Below, one piece after another: positions 52,638-61,112 of a stretch of 64,000 nt of DNA. Each line of letters opens with the position of its first letter. Positions within the stretch are counted from its first letter, which is position 1. Position numbers and translations under genes: made by a program. The stretch is from Xenorhabdus budapestensis (lineage in GTDB: Bacteria > Pseudomonadota > Gammaproteobacteria > Enterobacterales > Enterobacteriaceae). The notes below the pieces were generated by a model. It was not told the origin of the DNA and did no database searches. It was given only the letters and a program-made list of their open reading frames with translations. Location of the stretch: the NCBI RefSeq assembly GCF_002632465.1, contig NZ_NIBS01000008.1:62001-126000 (forward strand), in the 5' to 3' direction.

Positions 52638-53309
52638 TTAGTTCGTTGGTTTCCATTCACCACTTTCAATACCAGACACAAGGTCATTAACAGCTTCACG
52701 GATCGCCAAATCCAACACCTTGCCATTCAGAGTAGAGTCATAACCAGATGCACCACCGAAGCCAATAATTTCGCGGCTGGATAATTTATATTCCCCTGCT
52801 CCCGCTGAAGAGAAAACAACTTCAGACGTTTCAACATTCACAACGTTCAGCATCACTTTTGCATAGGCAATCTGTGATTTTCCCCGTCCCAAAATGCCCC
52901 ATAACTGATGGTCACCTACTTCCTTGCGGCCGAATTCAGTAACAGCACCAGTGATAACATAATTAGCTCCCTTCAGCTTCTGTGCTTTGCCTTGTAACCC
53001 GGCCTCTGTTTTCAATTCAGCCATGTTAGTACGCTCCAGCACATTAAAACGACCAGTTTGCTGTAAATGAGTCACCAGAATAGTTTTTGATTGGTTACCC
53101 AAACGATCGATACCATCAGAGAAAATGCCATTTTGATAGCTTGAGCGGTTTTCAAATTTACCTACCGCAATAGGGCTACGAATTCCTTTGTAGGTGGTGT
53201 TATATGAAGAAACTTTTTGCACCTGAAGAGTCGATGACGACTCCGTCGCACACCCGCTCAACATGAGTGAAGCGAAGCAAAGTGAAGCTAAAGTGAGTTT
53301 AATTTTCAT
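52638..53309 (-). CDS. CsgG-like outer-membrane lipoprotein
   Basis: A 223-residue lipoprotein with signal peptide ending LMLSGC (Cys at 20). It contains the CsgG/HfaB domain: IAVGKFENRSSYQNG, LVTHLQQTGRFNVLERTNMAELKTEAGL, GANYVITGAVTEFG and KVMLNVVNVETSEVVFSSAGAGEYKLSSRE. E. coli CsgG forms the nonameric curli secretion pore. This protein is shorter (CsgG 277), and no curli subunit, CsgE or CsgF gene is nearby. It is the first gene of the lipoprotein operon, 38 nt before the DUF4810 gene. A pore role is possible but unproven. Confidence 0.87.
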   Translation of the reverse strand: MKIKLTLASLCFASLMLSGCATESSSTLQVQKVSSYNTTYKGIRSPIAVGKFENRSSYQNGIFSDGIDRLGNQSKTILVTHLQQTGRFNVLERTNMAELKTEAGLQGKAQKLKGANYVITGAVTEFGRKEVGDHQLWGILGRGKSQIAYAKVMLNVVNVETSEVVFSSAGAGEYKLSSREIIGFGGASGYDSTLNGKVLDLAIREAVNDLVSGIESGEWKPTN

Positions 53310-53477
53310 TATTATGTCTTCCTGAGAGTTTTTAGTTAAATGCCTGCCAGATAAGCTATACCCTTCATATTACCTTATTGGTTTCTGCCTGGAATAGACC
53401 GGATTTATACAGACGATAAGACTAAGATGAAGCAGTCAAATAATAAGTTTTATTATAGGAAAAGTCTATGAAATAAA

Positions 53478-53500
53478 ACACGGCTTTATCAGCCGTGTTC
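53478..53500 (-). terminator. Orphan terminator hairpin
   Basis: The minus strand AACACGGCT-GATAA-AGCCGTGTT has a 9-bp stem followed by TTATTTC. It reads as a minus-strand terminator, but no intact minus-strand gene lies upstream. The decayed frame at 53629-53840 is the likely former owner. Confidence 0.7.
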
Positions 53501-53628
53501 AATCCCTATAGTGAAACATAGATTAAGATATTAAAATTCGACCTATACAAAATATCTCTATAACAATATCATATAATTCGAAACATTATATTAAATTGGC
53601 AACCTGAAAATTTAAATAATAAGATAAG

Positions 53629-53840
53629 TTATAATTTAAATGACAACACAGAAAACACCATACCACCACTTCCAGCCCATACAAAGTTTATCCCGTTCTG
53701 CCAAACCTTTTTCAAGGGCATCTTATACCAAAAGGAATTGAGGCAGTAATAATACTCTCTGCCTTCCTGCCAAACTGATGCAATTTACCGTCAACATTAG
53801 CTATCTTTCCAAAACCATCCCACATATTGGGTGAATCCAC
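53629..53840 (-). pseudogene. Decayed, frameshifted coding remnant
   Basis: On the minus strand from 53840 the frame reads VDSPNMWDGFGKIANVDGKL and then HQFGRKAESIITASIPFGIRCP, up to a TGA at 53712-53714. The next frame then continues LKKVWQNGINFVWAGSGGMV-FSVLSFKL to TAA at 53629. Both halves look protein-like, and an intrinsic terminator follows at 53478. This suggests the 3' end of a gene with one frameshift whose 5' part has been lost. I do not recognise the family, and chance cannot be excluded over about 70 codons. Confidence 0.4.
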
Positions 53841-54423
53841 GCGTAATTAATTTAATCTGTAATTATTAAAATATAAAATAAAAAAGATATAATTAAATAA
53901 CTCTTTATATACAAATTTATTAAATCCAAGCAAAAGATAAAGATGAATAAATACACTATATGACCATCCAGATGACCATTAAGATGGATTGCTTTTTATC
54001 CATTGCTGACAGTAATGCAAGAAAAAAACTAGATTAATATTCTAAATTACATCATAATGCAGACAATAAAAAGGATTTAATACTGACAGGGTGTTTTGAG
54101 CAAGTATGAATGTGGTGAATCACATCGCTTTCCTCTCCAATTGTTTTAATTTTCAATATTACGAACAATCACAACGCCCTGGCATAAAGAGAGAATAACA
54201 AATATCAATTTTTCCTTTATGTAAAAATAATTCTTTAAAAAGTCATATTAAATGGAGTCTTTAGGAAAATTTTTCCTCATAGAATTCTTTAATATCAACA
54301 CACGACAATTCATTTTTTGAACAAATTTTCTGAACAAATCGTTCTTCGGTGTTTATGTGATACGTTTTTCTCTGTGCTTATTCGACACCTATTACAGCAC
54401 CAAAAATGTAAGCGAGAGCTATT

Positions 54424-55749
54424 ATGAAAACAGCAACAAAAAGTAATGATGTCATGTCCCACGCTTCTTTGGCTGCCAAACGAGCTAATATGACGGAAGC
54501 AGAATGGAAACAAGCCACAAAATTTGGTGGCATAGACATGGGATGGGTCATCATGAGTATCGGCATGGCAATCGGTGCTGGTATTGTTTTCCTTCCGGTA
54601 CAGGTTGGTTTGATGGGATTGTGGGTCTTCCTGCTCTCTTCAGTTATTGGCTATCCTGCCATGTATCTTTTTCAACGCCTATTCATCAATACACTTGCTG
54701 AATCATCTGAATGTAAAGATTATCCCAGCGTGATCAGCGGCTATCTCGGTAAAAATTGGGGCGTTTTTTTAGGTGTGCTCTACTTTATTATGCTGGTGAT
54801 CTGGCTGTTTGTTTACTCCACTGCGATTACCAACGATAGCGCCTCATATCTGCAAACCTTTGGTATTACCGGCAAATTGTTATCCGAAAACCCTTTTTAT
54901 GGATTAACCTTAATCTGTATTCTGGTGATGCTCTCTTCCCGCAGTGAACGATTATTATTTAAACTATCCAGTCTGATGGTACTGATAAAATTATTTGTTG
55001 TTGCCGCATTGGGGCTTTCCATGATCGGCATGTGGCATCTGTACAATATCGGTGCATTACCTCCTTTCTCCATGCTGATAAAAAAGGCCATTATCACTCT
55101 CCCTTTTACACTCACATCCATTCTGTTTATCCAGACACTAAGTCCGATGGTCATTTCTTATCGCAATCATGAAAAAAATCGTGAAGTTGCCCGTTATAAG
55201 GCACTACGGGCTATGAATATCGCCTTTAGTATCCTGTTTTGTACGGTGTTTTTCTATGCTGTTTCTTTCACGCTGGCGATGGGACATGATGAAGCGGTCA
55301 AAGCTTATGAACAGAATATTTCCGCACTAGCGATTGCCGCACAATTTTTCCCCGGTGGCTGGGTCATTTTAGTCAGTATTACACTCAATGTCTTCGCTGT
55401 CATGACTGCCTTCTTCGGTGTCTACCTCGGTTTTCGAGAAGCCAGTCAGGGAATAGCCATGAATATTCTCAGCCGCTTAATGCCAACAGCAAAAATCAAT
55501 GAAAAATGGGTGCAAAAAGGCATCATAGTATTTGCTATTTTATTAGCATGGGGAGCGATTATTCTGAATGCACCAGTTTTAAGTTTCACATCTATCTGTA
55601 GTCCGATATTTGGTATCGTCGGCTGCCTTATTCCTGCTTATCTGGTTTACAAGGTCCCCAGCCTCTATCACTACAAAAGAGTATCACTAATCTTGATCAT
55701 CTTCACAGGGATCTTGCTATGTATCTCTCCTTTTCTGGCCTTTTCCTGA
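54424..55749 (+). CDS. cyuP: CyuP (YhaO/DlsT), cysteine/serine proton symporter
   Basis: A 441-residue HAAAP-family amino-acid transporter with 11 helices. It matches E. coli YhaO (CyuP/DlsT) much more closely than SdaC or TdcC, for example GWVIMSIGMAIGAGIVFLPV, LFINTLAESSECKDYPSVIS and FTLAMGHDEAVKAYEQNISA. In E. coli cyuP is followed by cyuA (cysteine desulfidase), and both are activated by DecR. Here no cyuA follows: an 870-bp noncoding stretch does. decR itself is at the other end of this window beside a different cysteine-degrading enzyme. Confidence 0.92.
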   Translation: MKTATKSNDVMSHASLAAKRANMTEAEWKQATKFGGIDMGWVIMSIGMAIGAGIVFLPVQVGLMGLWVFLLSSVIGYPAMYLFQRLFINTLAESSECKDYPSVISGYLGKNWGVFLGVLYFIMLVIWLFVYSTAITNDSASYLQTFGITGKLLSENPFYGLTLICILVMLSSRSERLLFKLSSLMVLIKLFVVAALGLSMIGMWHLYNIGALPPFSMLIKKAIITLPFTLTSILFIQTLSPMVISYRNHEKNREVARYKALRAMNIAFSILFCTVFFYAVSFTLAMGHDEAVKAYEQNISALAIAAQFFPGGWVILVSITLNVFAVMTAFFGVYLGFREASQGIAMNILSRLMPTAKINEKWVQKGIIVFAILLAWGAIILNAPVLSFTSICSPIFGIVGCLIPAYLVYKVPSLYHYKRVSLILIIFTGILLCISPFLAFS

Positions 55750-55802
55750 TGTGATAAAAATCAGCTGCGGAACGGCTTATCATTAAGGTTTACTTATGCT
55801 AA

Positions 55803-55826
55803 AGACCTTTCTATTGTGGAAGGTCT
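55803..55826 (+). terminator. Hairpin after cyuP
   Basis: AGACCTTTC and GGAAGGTCT form a 9-bp stem (one G-U) with a 6-nt loop, 53 nt after the cyuP stop. There is no U-tract, so it is a possible terminator. Confidence 0.5.
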
Positions 55827-56621
55827 GTACATCATCAAAGTCCCACAATAAACACATAACGCAATCAATAATTATCGCAATGATGAAATCTTTTTTAATT
55901 AACCATAATTAATATTTATTCAATAAATCTTCACAGCTCAAATAAAAATAGGAAAGTATTACTATTTAATTAGCAATAAAATAGCATTATTTCAAATAAT
56001 AACATAACATTACAATTTACTTATTCATGTTAATTCGGTTGTTTTAAATACCATCACACCTTCATTATTTACATCAAATAAGAATATTAAACACAAATAA
56101 AATAAATAATAAAAATAAAATATCGTATAAACAAAAAATTTAAAATTTACATCCGAATAATAATGAGCACAACTCTTTAAGTAGATATTTTGCATACAAA
56201 AAAGTACACATTTCACTCTAATTAGATAAATCATTTACTTTTTCCAGTAAATGCAGTAAAAAGACGAAATCATTACACCATAAAAGGACAATATAAGAAT
56301 AAAAAACTAAAAATAAAATTCAGCCAGATGTTTAGTAGTTAAATTTAATCAATCAGTATTCCTTGTGGAATTCTTTCTATGATTAGCCCATTCTATTCAC
56401 GAGGGTTACATAACAAATATTTACACTATTTAAATAAATATTTTCATTAAAACAACGATGAACAGAAGCAGCAAATTTTTTTATTTCCTGTTTTCTAATT
56501 ATATTAACCTGGTATTTATCCAATTATGTTCAAAAGCTCTGATAGTTTGTTGTATCCGATTAGTTTAAATAGCCCCGTTATTTACAACTAATCTATCTGA
56601 TGTAATAGGAATGATAATTTC
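55827..56621. other. AT-rich noncoding stretch between cyuP and the recombinase
   Basis: About 800 bp of very AT-rich sequence with no credible reading frame. The only open frame, 69 codons on the minus strand at 56025-56234, is low-complexity Phe/Tyr/Leu. This is the type of DNA bound by H-NS-like silencers. No perfect inverted repeats long enough to be an obvious invertible-element end were found by eye. Confidence 0.55.
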
Positions 56622-57185
56622 ATGAAGCAACGCAAATTTTTAACCCGATATGAAATAGATGCAATTTTGGCAGAAACAAAACAAGGACGTCATGCTGAAC
56701 GAGATTATTGCATGCTATTGATGTGTTTTATTCATGGTTTTAGGGTCAGTGAGCTGTGTAATTTATGTTTATCCGATCTCGATTTAAATTCAGCAATTAT
56801 TCATATAAGACGTTTAAAAGGTGGTCTATCAACAACACATCCTTTGATCCCTGAAGAAATTGAAGCGCTTAAAAAATGGTTGGATGTACGCCAAAAATGG
56901 CGGGAAGCTGATTCACCATGGGTATTTCTTTCCCAAAAATCAGGGGCTGTTTCACGACAACAAGTTTATGGGTTACTGAAACGTTATGGAAAAAAGGCCG
57001 CGGTCAGCGTTTCTCCGCATCCCCATATGTTAAGACACGCCTGCGGCTATGCACTTGCAGACCTCGGTCGTGATACTCGTTTAATTCAAGATTATCTGGG
57101 GCATCGCAACATTTCACATACAGTGATTTACACGGCCAGTAATGTAAAACGCTTTTCCAAAATTTGGGAGACACACTCTAAGTAA
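56622..57185 (+). CDS. FimB/FimE-type tyrosine recombinase
   Basis: A 187-residue tyrosine recombinase of the small Fim/MrpI group, made up of the catalytic domain only. The full catalytic set is visible: Arg41 (HGFRVSEL), Lys66 (RLKGG), His135 and Arg138 (HMLRHACGYALAD), His161 (GHRN) and Tyr170 (VIYTASN). Such enzymes flip short invertible promoters of fimbrial or other surface operons. No fimbrial genes are within the window on either side, so the target is unknown. Long AT-rich noncoding flanks suggest an acquired locus. Confidence 0.9.
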   Translation: MKQRKFLTRYEIDAILAETKQGRHAERDYCMLLMCFIHGFRVSELCNLCLSDLDLNSAIIHIRRLKGGLSTTHPLIPEEIEALKKWLDVRQKWREADSPWVFLSQKSGAVSRQQVYGLLKRYGKKAAVSVSPHPHMLRHACGYALADLGRDTRLIQDYLGHRNISHTVIYTASNVKRFSKIWETHSK

Positions 57186-57233
57186 ATTTTTATTTATTTT
57201 TCTTGTTTTCACTAACATAACCTGTTATTGCAA

Positions 57234-57263
57234 CAATCTCCACTGCCCTTCTCGTGGAGATTG
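57234..57263. terminator. Hairpin after the recombinase gene
   Basis: CAATCTCCAC and GTGGAGATTG form a 10-bp perfect inverted repeat with a 10-nt spacer, 49 nt after the recombinase stop. It may be a terminator lacking a U-tract, or a recombinase-related repeat. Confidence 0.45.
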
Positions 57264-57447
57264 CAAGTAAACAGAATAGACAATTTCGTTGTAACGTAAA
57301 TATGATTTTTAACGTATGATAAATTCTATTTATATTTGTTGTTTTATGTTTGTTAAATTATTACTTTATTTTTTATAAAAACTTAAATTTCAGCGTTCAT
57401 ATATATAACATAAATTTGTATTTAAATATGAGTAGCAAATTTATGCC

Positions 57448-57558
57448 AATACCCAATAGAGTTCAAATCAAATTGAGGTGGCACTTCCGGGTACATTGCA
57501 GAGCGTATCACTGGAATGAATGAGTTAAGCCAACAAAGAGGTAACTTAAAAAATGAAG
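57448..57558. repeat. Degenerate ERIC-like intergenic element
   Basis: The left end AATACCCAATAGAGTTCAA and the right part TCACTGGAATGAATGAG, then AGCCAACAAAGAGGTAACTT, resemble the ends of ERIC-type elements. I recall these as common in Photorhabdus and Xenorhabdus (ATACCCAATAGATTTCAAGT ... GACTGGGGTGAGTGA ... AGCCAACAAAG). The central palindrome has decayed. The comparison is from memory. Confidence 0.5.
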
Positions 57559-57583
57559 GGAGATTCCCTTCATTTTTTAAGTT
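57543..57583. terminator. 41-nt near-perfect palindrome, bidirectional terminator
   Basis: A 19-bp perfect stem with a 3-nt GAT loop. The arms run 57543-57561 and 57565-57583 and end in A/T runs on both strands. It lies 58 nt beyond the yjiA stop, so it can end yjiA transcripts, and recombinase-side transcripts from the other direction. Confidence 0.85.
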
Positions 57584-57640
57584 AAATGAAAAACCCGTAT
57601 CTCAATTTGGCTATCCAGTTAAACATAAAACAGGTATCAA

Positions 57641-58594
57641 CTATAATTGCGCAAATTTTTCCCTGATTTTCTGCTCTGGTAGATCTATTCCAATAAAAAC
57701 CAATACACTATGCCGCTGTTCATCATTGCGCCACTCGCGATCCCAATCTGCACTATATAGACGTTGGACTCCCTGAAACAGCAATCTACGTGGCTCATCT
57801 TGAATGGCAAGGATACCTTTATAACGCAATAAACTGTCAGCAAAACTCAGTAACAACTCTTCCATCAGATTTGAAATTTTATTAAATTCAACAGGATGAG
57901 TCAGATTGACAACAACAGATTGGATACTGTTTTGCTGTTCAGGCACGAAGCGAAAAGTCGGTACTGAAACAGTCAGTTTATCATTCAACATGAAACCTTC
58001 CAGCTCGAACAACAAACTTAAGTCAGCCTCGCCATGTACCACTTTATGAATTGGTGCTCTGGCATTAATTCTCTGTAACCGTTCAGTCAGTGCATCATTT
58101 TCTGAGGCAACATCCGTTTTTGTTAATAAAATTTTATCGGCATATCCAACCTGTGCCTGCGCAATGGAAAAACGATCCAGTTGTTGCTCTGCATGTACTG
58201 CATCCACCAATGTAATAATGCCATCCAGTAAAAAACGCTGGCACAAAATTTCGTGGGAAAAAAATGTTTGAGTAATTGGGCCAGGATCAGCCATCCCTGT
58301 ACACTCGATAACCAGCCGATCAAAAATGAACTGACCTTTATCAATGCCGTCCAATAAATCCAGTAAAGCATCTTCCAGCTCATTTGAGCGACTGCAACAA
58401 ATACAACCATTGCTTAACGTCTTAATCTGAGTTGCCCTATCTCCAATCAATTCATTATCAATAGGTACTTCACCAAATTCATTTTCAATTACAGCAATTT
58501 TATAGCCATGTTCAGTATTAAGAATATGCTGCAATAATGTTGTCTTACCTGATCCTAAAAAGCCCGTTAGGATCGTGACAGATATAGGTTTCAT
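57641..58594 (-). CDS. yjiA: YjiA, CobW/G3E-family metal-linked GTPase
   Basis: A 317-residue P-loop GTPase with Walker A GFLGSGKTTLLQ (about 10-21), the CxCC metal motif in NGCICCSRSNELEDALLDLL, the guanine-specificity TKTD and a C-terminal CobW domain ending near FIGIDLPEQKIREKFAQL. It closely matches E. coli YjiA, which binds GTP and transition metals. Its client is unknown. The start is at 58594, where AGGA is 9 nt upstream. The frame extends to 58681 without support. In E. coli yjiA follows yjiX and btsT directly. Here 3.9 kb with two oxidase genes lies between. Confidence 0.94.
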   Translation of the reverse strand: MKPISVTILTGFLGSGKTTLLQHILNTEHGYKIAVIENEFGEVPIDNELIGDRATQIKTLSNGCICCSRSNELEDALLDLLDGIDKGQFIFDRLVIECTGMADPGPITQTFFSHEILCQRFLLDGIITLVDAVHAEQQLDRFSIAQAQVGYADKILLTKTDVASENDALTERLQRINARAPIHKVVHGEADLSLLFELEGFMLNDKLTVSVPTFRFVPEQQNSIQSVVVNLTHPVEFNKISNLMEELLLSFADSLLRYKGILAIQDEPRRLLFQGVQRLYSADWDREWRNDEQRHSVLVFIGIDLPEQKIREKFAQL

Positions 58595-59148
58595 TTTCGT
58601 TTCCTGCTTCATTATAATAATCTTTCTCCTATTCATCTGAAATCGTTTAAGAAAAGAACTAAATTTCTGAGGTATGATCAAAATTTTTCAGAGAAAACAA
58701 AACATTGGAGAATCTTAGATGAGTATACTTTAGAAGAATTTGGCAACAACGTCGATAACTTTTTACAACCTTATTGTTTATATCTTAAAATTTATAGTAT
58801 GTAACTTTATTATTCTGAATTACTTTTTATAAAAAAATAAAAATATTATTGTCTAAACAAATATTCCTAACCACAATTAAATAAAGAAACAATCACATAC
58901 AATCTAAATAATCAGATTAATCCAGTTACTTTAGCATTTATAAAAAATATATTATGCTCACGAGTATAGAATAATTATATCCGTTACCTTTCAAGTTACA
59001 GTTTTTTTATGTTCTTGTTCATAGCAGGAGGTAATCTAAGATACACTCTCCATTATTAAAAAAATCTGAAAAATTATTAAATCTCACAGGTGGTATTAAA
59101 AAATGATTCAGGGGAAATACTATTTATCTTAATTAAGAGAGATATCCT
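58595..59148. other. AT-rich divergent promoter region between yjiA and the oxidase
   Basis: There is no gene in these 550 bp. They must hold the yjiA promoter (minus) and the oxidase promoter (plus). CCGTTACCTTTCAAGTTAC at about 58981 resembles one end of the ERIC-like elements in reverse orientation, but the rest does not match. AGGAGGT at 59024 looks like a ribosome-binding site but no start codon follows at a suitable distance. Confidence 0.45.
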
Positions 59149-60906
59149 ATGAAAAAAGACAAAAGAATTGAAATGAGTCAAATTCCTCATAGTGTTGATA
59201 CTCAAGACGAATTATCAATTGATATAGCAATTATCGGTGCTGGTGTATCTGGCTTATATGCAGGATATCGCCTGTTAAACGGCCAATATTCAGCCAATTC
59301 TCATCCCCCGTCTACCGCTCATATATTTGATTTAAATGATCTTGTGGGAGGAAGATTACTCTCGGTTAACTTACCTGGTATGGATATCATCAGTGAATTA
59401 GGTGGCATGCGTTACCTCTCTTCACAAAAAATTACAGCATCTCTAATTGAAGATGTTTTTAAATTAAATTACGAACCATTTCCAAGGAATGATACACCAA
59501 ATAATTTTTTCTATTTACGAGGGCAACGTTTCAGAGCTGATGCATGGTCTAAAATGCAAAATAAGGATAAGATTTTAAAAACTCGTTACTTCCTGGACGA
59601 TAATAGTAAAGGTCATAGTGCCTCTCAATTATTTAATAAAGTTATATATGACGTTTTAATTGCAGATCCCTGGTTCAGAGAAAATTATGGTGATCTTATT
59701 GAAAAAACAAATAAATATGACTTTAAATTTAAAATAAGCCTGCGCCAATGGGATGTTATTAAAAAGAATATAATTTATCTCAAAAAAGGAAGCCCGTATC
59801 ACGGAATGAAAGTCAAAGACATTGGATTTTGGAATTTAATTAAAGATCAGGTCGGACAAGAAGGTTACAATTTTTTAGCTGATGCCGGAGGATATTATTC
59901 AAATACGATTAATTGGAATGCTGCTGAATCCATGTCTTACATGGTAGGAGACTTTACACAAGCTGATACAGAATATCGAACCATTAAAAATGGATATGAT
60001 CAATTAGCTTATGCTTTAGCAAAAGATTATACAAACCAAAATGGTGCTAAACTTTGGCTAAAGAATACCTTAATCACCTTTAAACGCAATAATAAAGGGA
60101 GCCGTCGTTATTCATTAAAATTTAGGAATGAAAATAGTCAAACTTATTGGACAGTAAACGCTGATATTATTATCCTGGCAATGCCAAAACGTTCTCTTAA
60201 TCTCTTAGATCAACAAAATTTCTTCTTTGATAAACATTTATCCAAAGAATTACATAAAAATATTGACGCGGTTATTTCTGAACCAGCACTAAAATTATTA
60301 ATGGGATTCGAATATCCTTGGTGGACTAAACAGTTTAAAACCAAATCAGGAGTATCAATCACTGATTTATCTATCCGACAATGTTACTATTTTGGTACGG
60401 ATCAAAAAAATTCTCATTCATTATTTTTATCCAGCTATAACGATATGAGGACAGTCACATTCTGGAAAGCGCTAATGCGAATAAAAGATAAAAAATTTAT
60501 CTATGAACCTCGTGAAACCACTATAGTTTCAGAAGAGAAAATTAAAGAGTTTCCCCTGCCCGGTGATCCCGTTCCTAAACATTTAGTCGAAGAAGCAATG
60601 CTTCAAGTTAAAGAATTACATGGTATAGATATTCCACCACCTTATATCGCAAGGATCAAAGATTGGTCTCAAGATCCATACGGAGGCGGATATCATGCCT
60701 GGCAAGTCGGTGTATCAGTAGAAGAAGTCATGCCTTTTATGAGGCACCCAATAAAAAATGAATCTATACATATTATAGGAGAAGCATACTCAGGAGATCA
60801 GGGTTGGACTGAAGGAGCATTTTGTGTAGCCGAGCGGCTACTACAAGAAATTTTTTATCTGAATTGGCCGGAATGGTTAGATAAAGAATATTATTTAGGA
60901 AGATAA
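59149..60906 (+). CDS. L-amino-acid oxidase-like FAD flavoprotein
   Basis: A 585-residue FAD-dependent amine oxidase-superfamily protein. The dinucleotide-binding motif IIGAGVSGLYAGYRLL is near the N-terminus (GxGxxG 30-35), then FDLNDLVGGRL. The SELGGMRYL segment puts Arg88 where L-amino-acid oxidases place the arginine that holds the substrate carboxylate. The C-terminal FAD contact is IHIIGEAYSGDQGWTEGAF. These features point to an amino-acid oxidase, releasing a 2-oxo acid, ammonia and hydrogen peroxide, rather than a monoamine oxidase. The substrate is unknown. There is no signal peptide. It is AT-rich compared with neighbours and inserted next to yjiA. AAGAGAGATATCCT precedes the ATG. 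Confidence 0.83.
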   Translation: MKKDKRIEMSQIPHSVDTQDELSIDIAIIGAGVSGLYAGYRLLNGQYSANSHPPSTAHIFDLNDLVGGRLLSVNLPGMDIISELGGMRYLSSQKITASLIEDVFKLNYEPFPRNDTPNNFFYLRGQRFRADAWSKMQNKDKILKTRYFLDDNSKGHSASQLFNKVIYDVLIADPWFRENYGDLIEKTNKYDFKFKISLRQWDVIKKNIIYLKKGSPYHGMKVKDIGFWNLIKDQVGQEGYNFLADAGGYYSNTINWNAAESMSYMVGDFTQADTEYRTIKNGYDQLAYALAKDYTNQNGAKLWLKNTLITFKRNNKGSRRYSLKFRNENSQTYWTVNADIIILAMPKRSLNLLDQQNFFFDKHLSKELHKNIDAVISEPALKLLMGFEYPWWTKQFKTKSGVSITDLSIRQCYYFGTDQKNSHSLFLSSYNDMRTVTFWKALMRIKDKKFIYEPRETTIVSEEKIKEFPLPGDPVPKHLVEEAMLQVKELHGIDIPPPYIARIKDWSQDPYGGGYHAWQVGVSVEEVMPFMRHPIKNESIHIIGEAYSGDQGWTEGAFCVAERLLQEIFYLNWPEWLDKEYYLGR

Positions 60907-61112
60907 TTAATTTATATAATTAATATATTTTCAAATGAAAGAGATATTCCTATCAATATAAAGTAGTCCGTCATCATTCATAATTAATGATGTACTTATT
61001 CATAGAAAATCGCATTATGGATGATAGTGTTTGTTTTTAGTGTGCAATCTGTGTCTGGTTTTATGATTGGTAATAGTAAAAATTTAACAATGAATAAAAT
61101 TGGAGAATATAG

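Larger units (their letters stand above)
53310..54423. other. AT-rich 1.1-kb intergenic region with a decayed gene
   Basis: There is no intact gene between the lipoprotein operon and cyuP. It holds the lipoprotein-operon promoter area (about 53310-53450), a minus-strand hairpin terminator at 53478-53500 with no intact gene upstream, and a broken reading frame at 53629-53840. The remaining 54.0-54.4 kb is AT-rich DNA that should carry the cyuP promoter. No transposase remnant was recognised. Confidence 0.6.

Noticed and set aside
56025-56234. 69-codon minus-strand frame in the AT-rich gap
   Set aside because: A low-complexity run of Phe, Tyr, Leu and Val as expected from AT-rich noncoding DNA. 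No good start signal.
57516-57776. 86-codon plus-strand frame after the recombinase
   Set aside because: It spans the long palindromic terminator and then runs antisense into yjiA.
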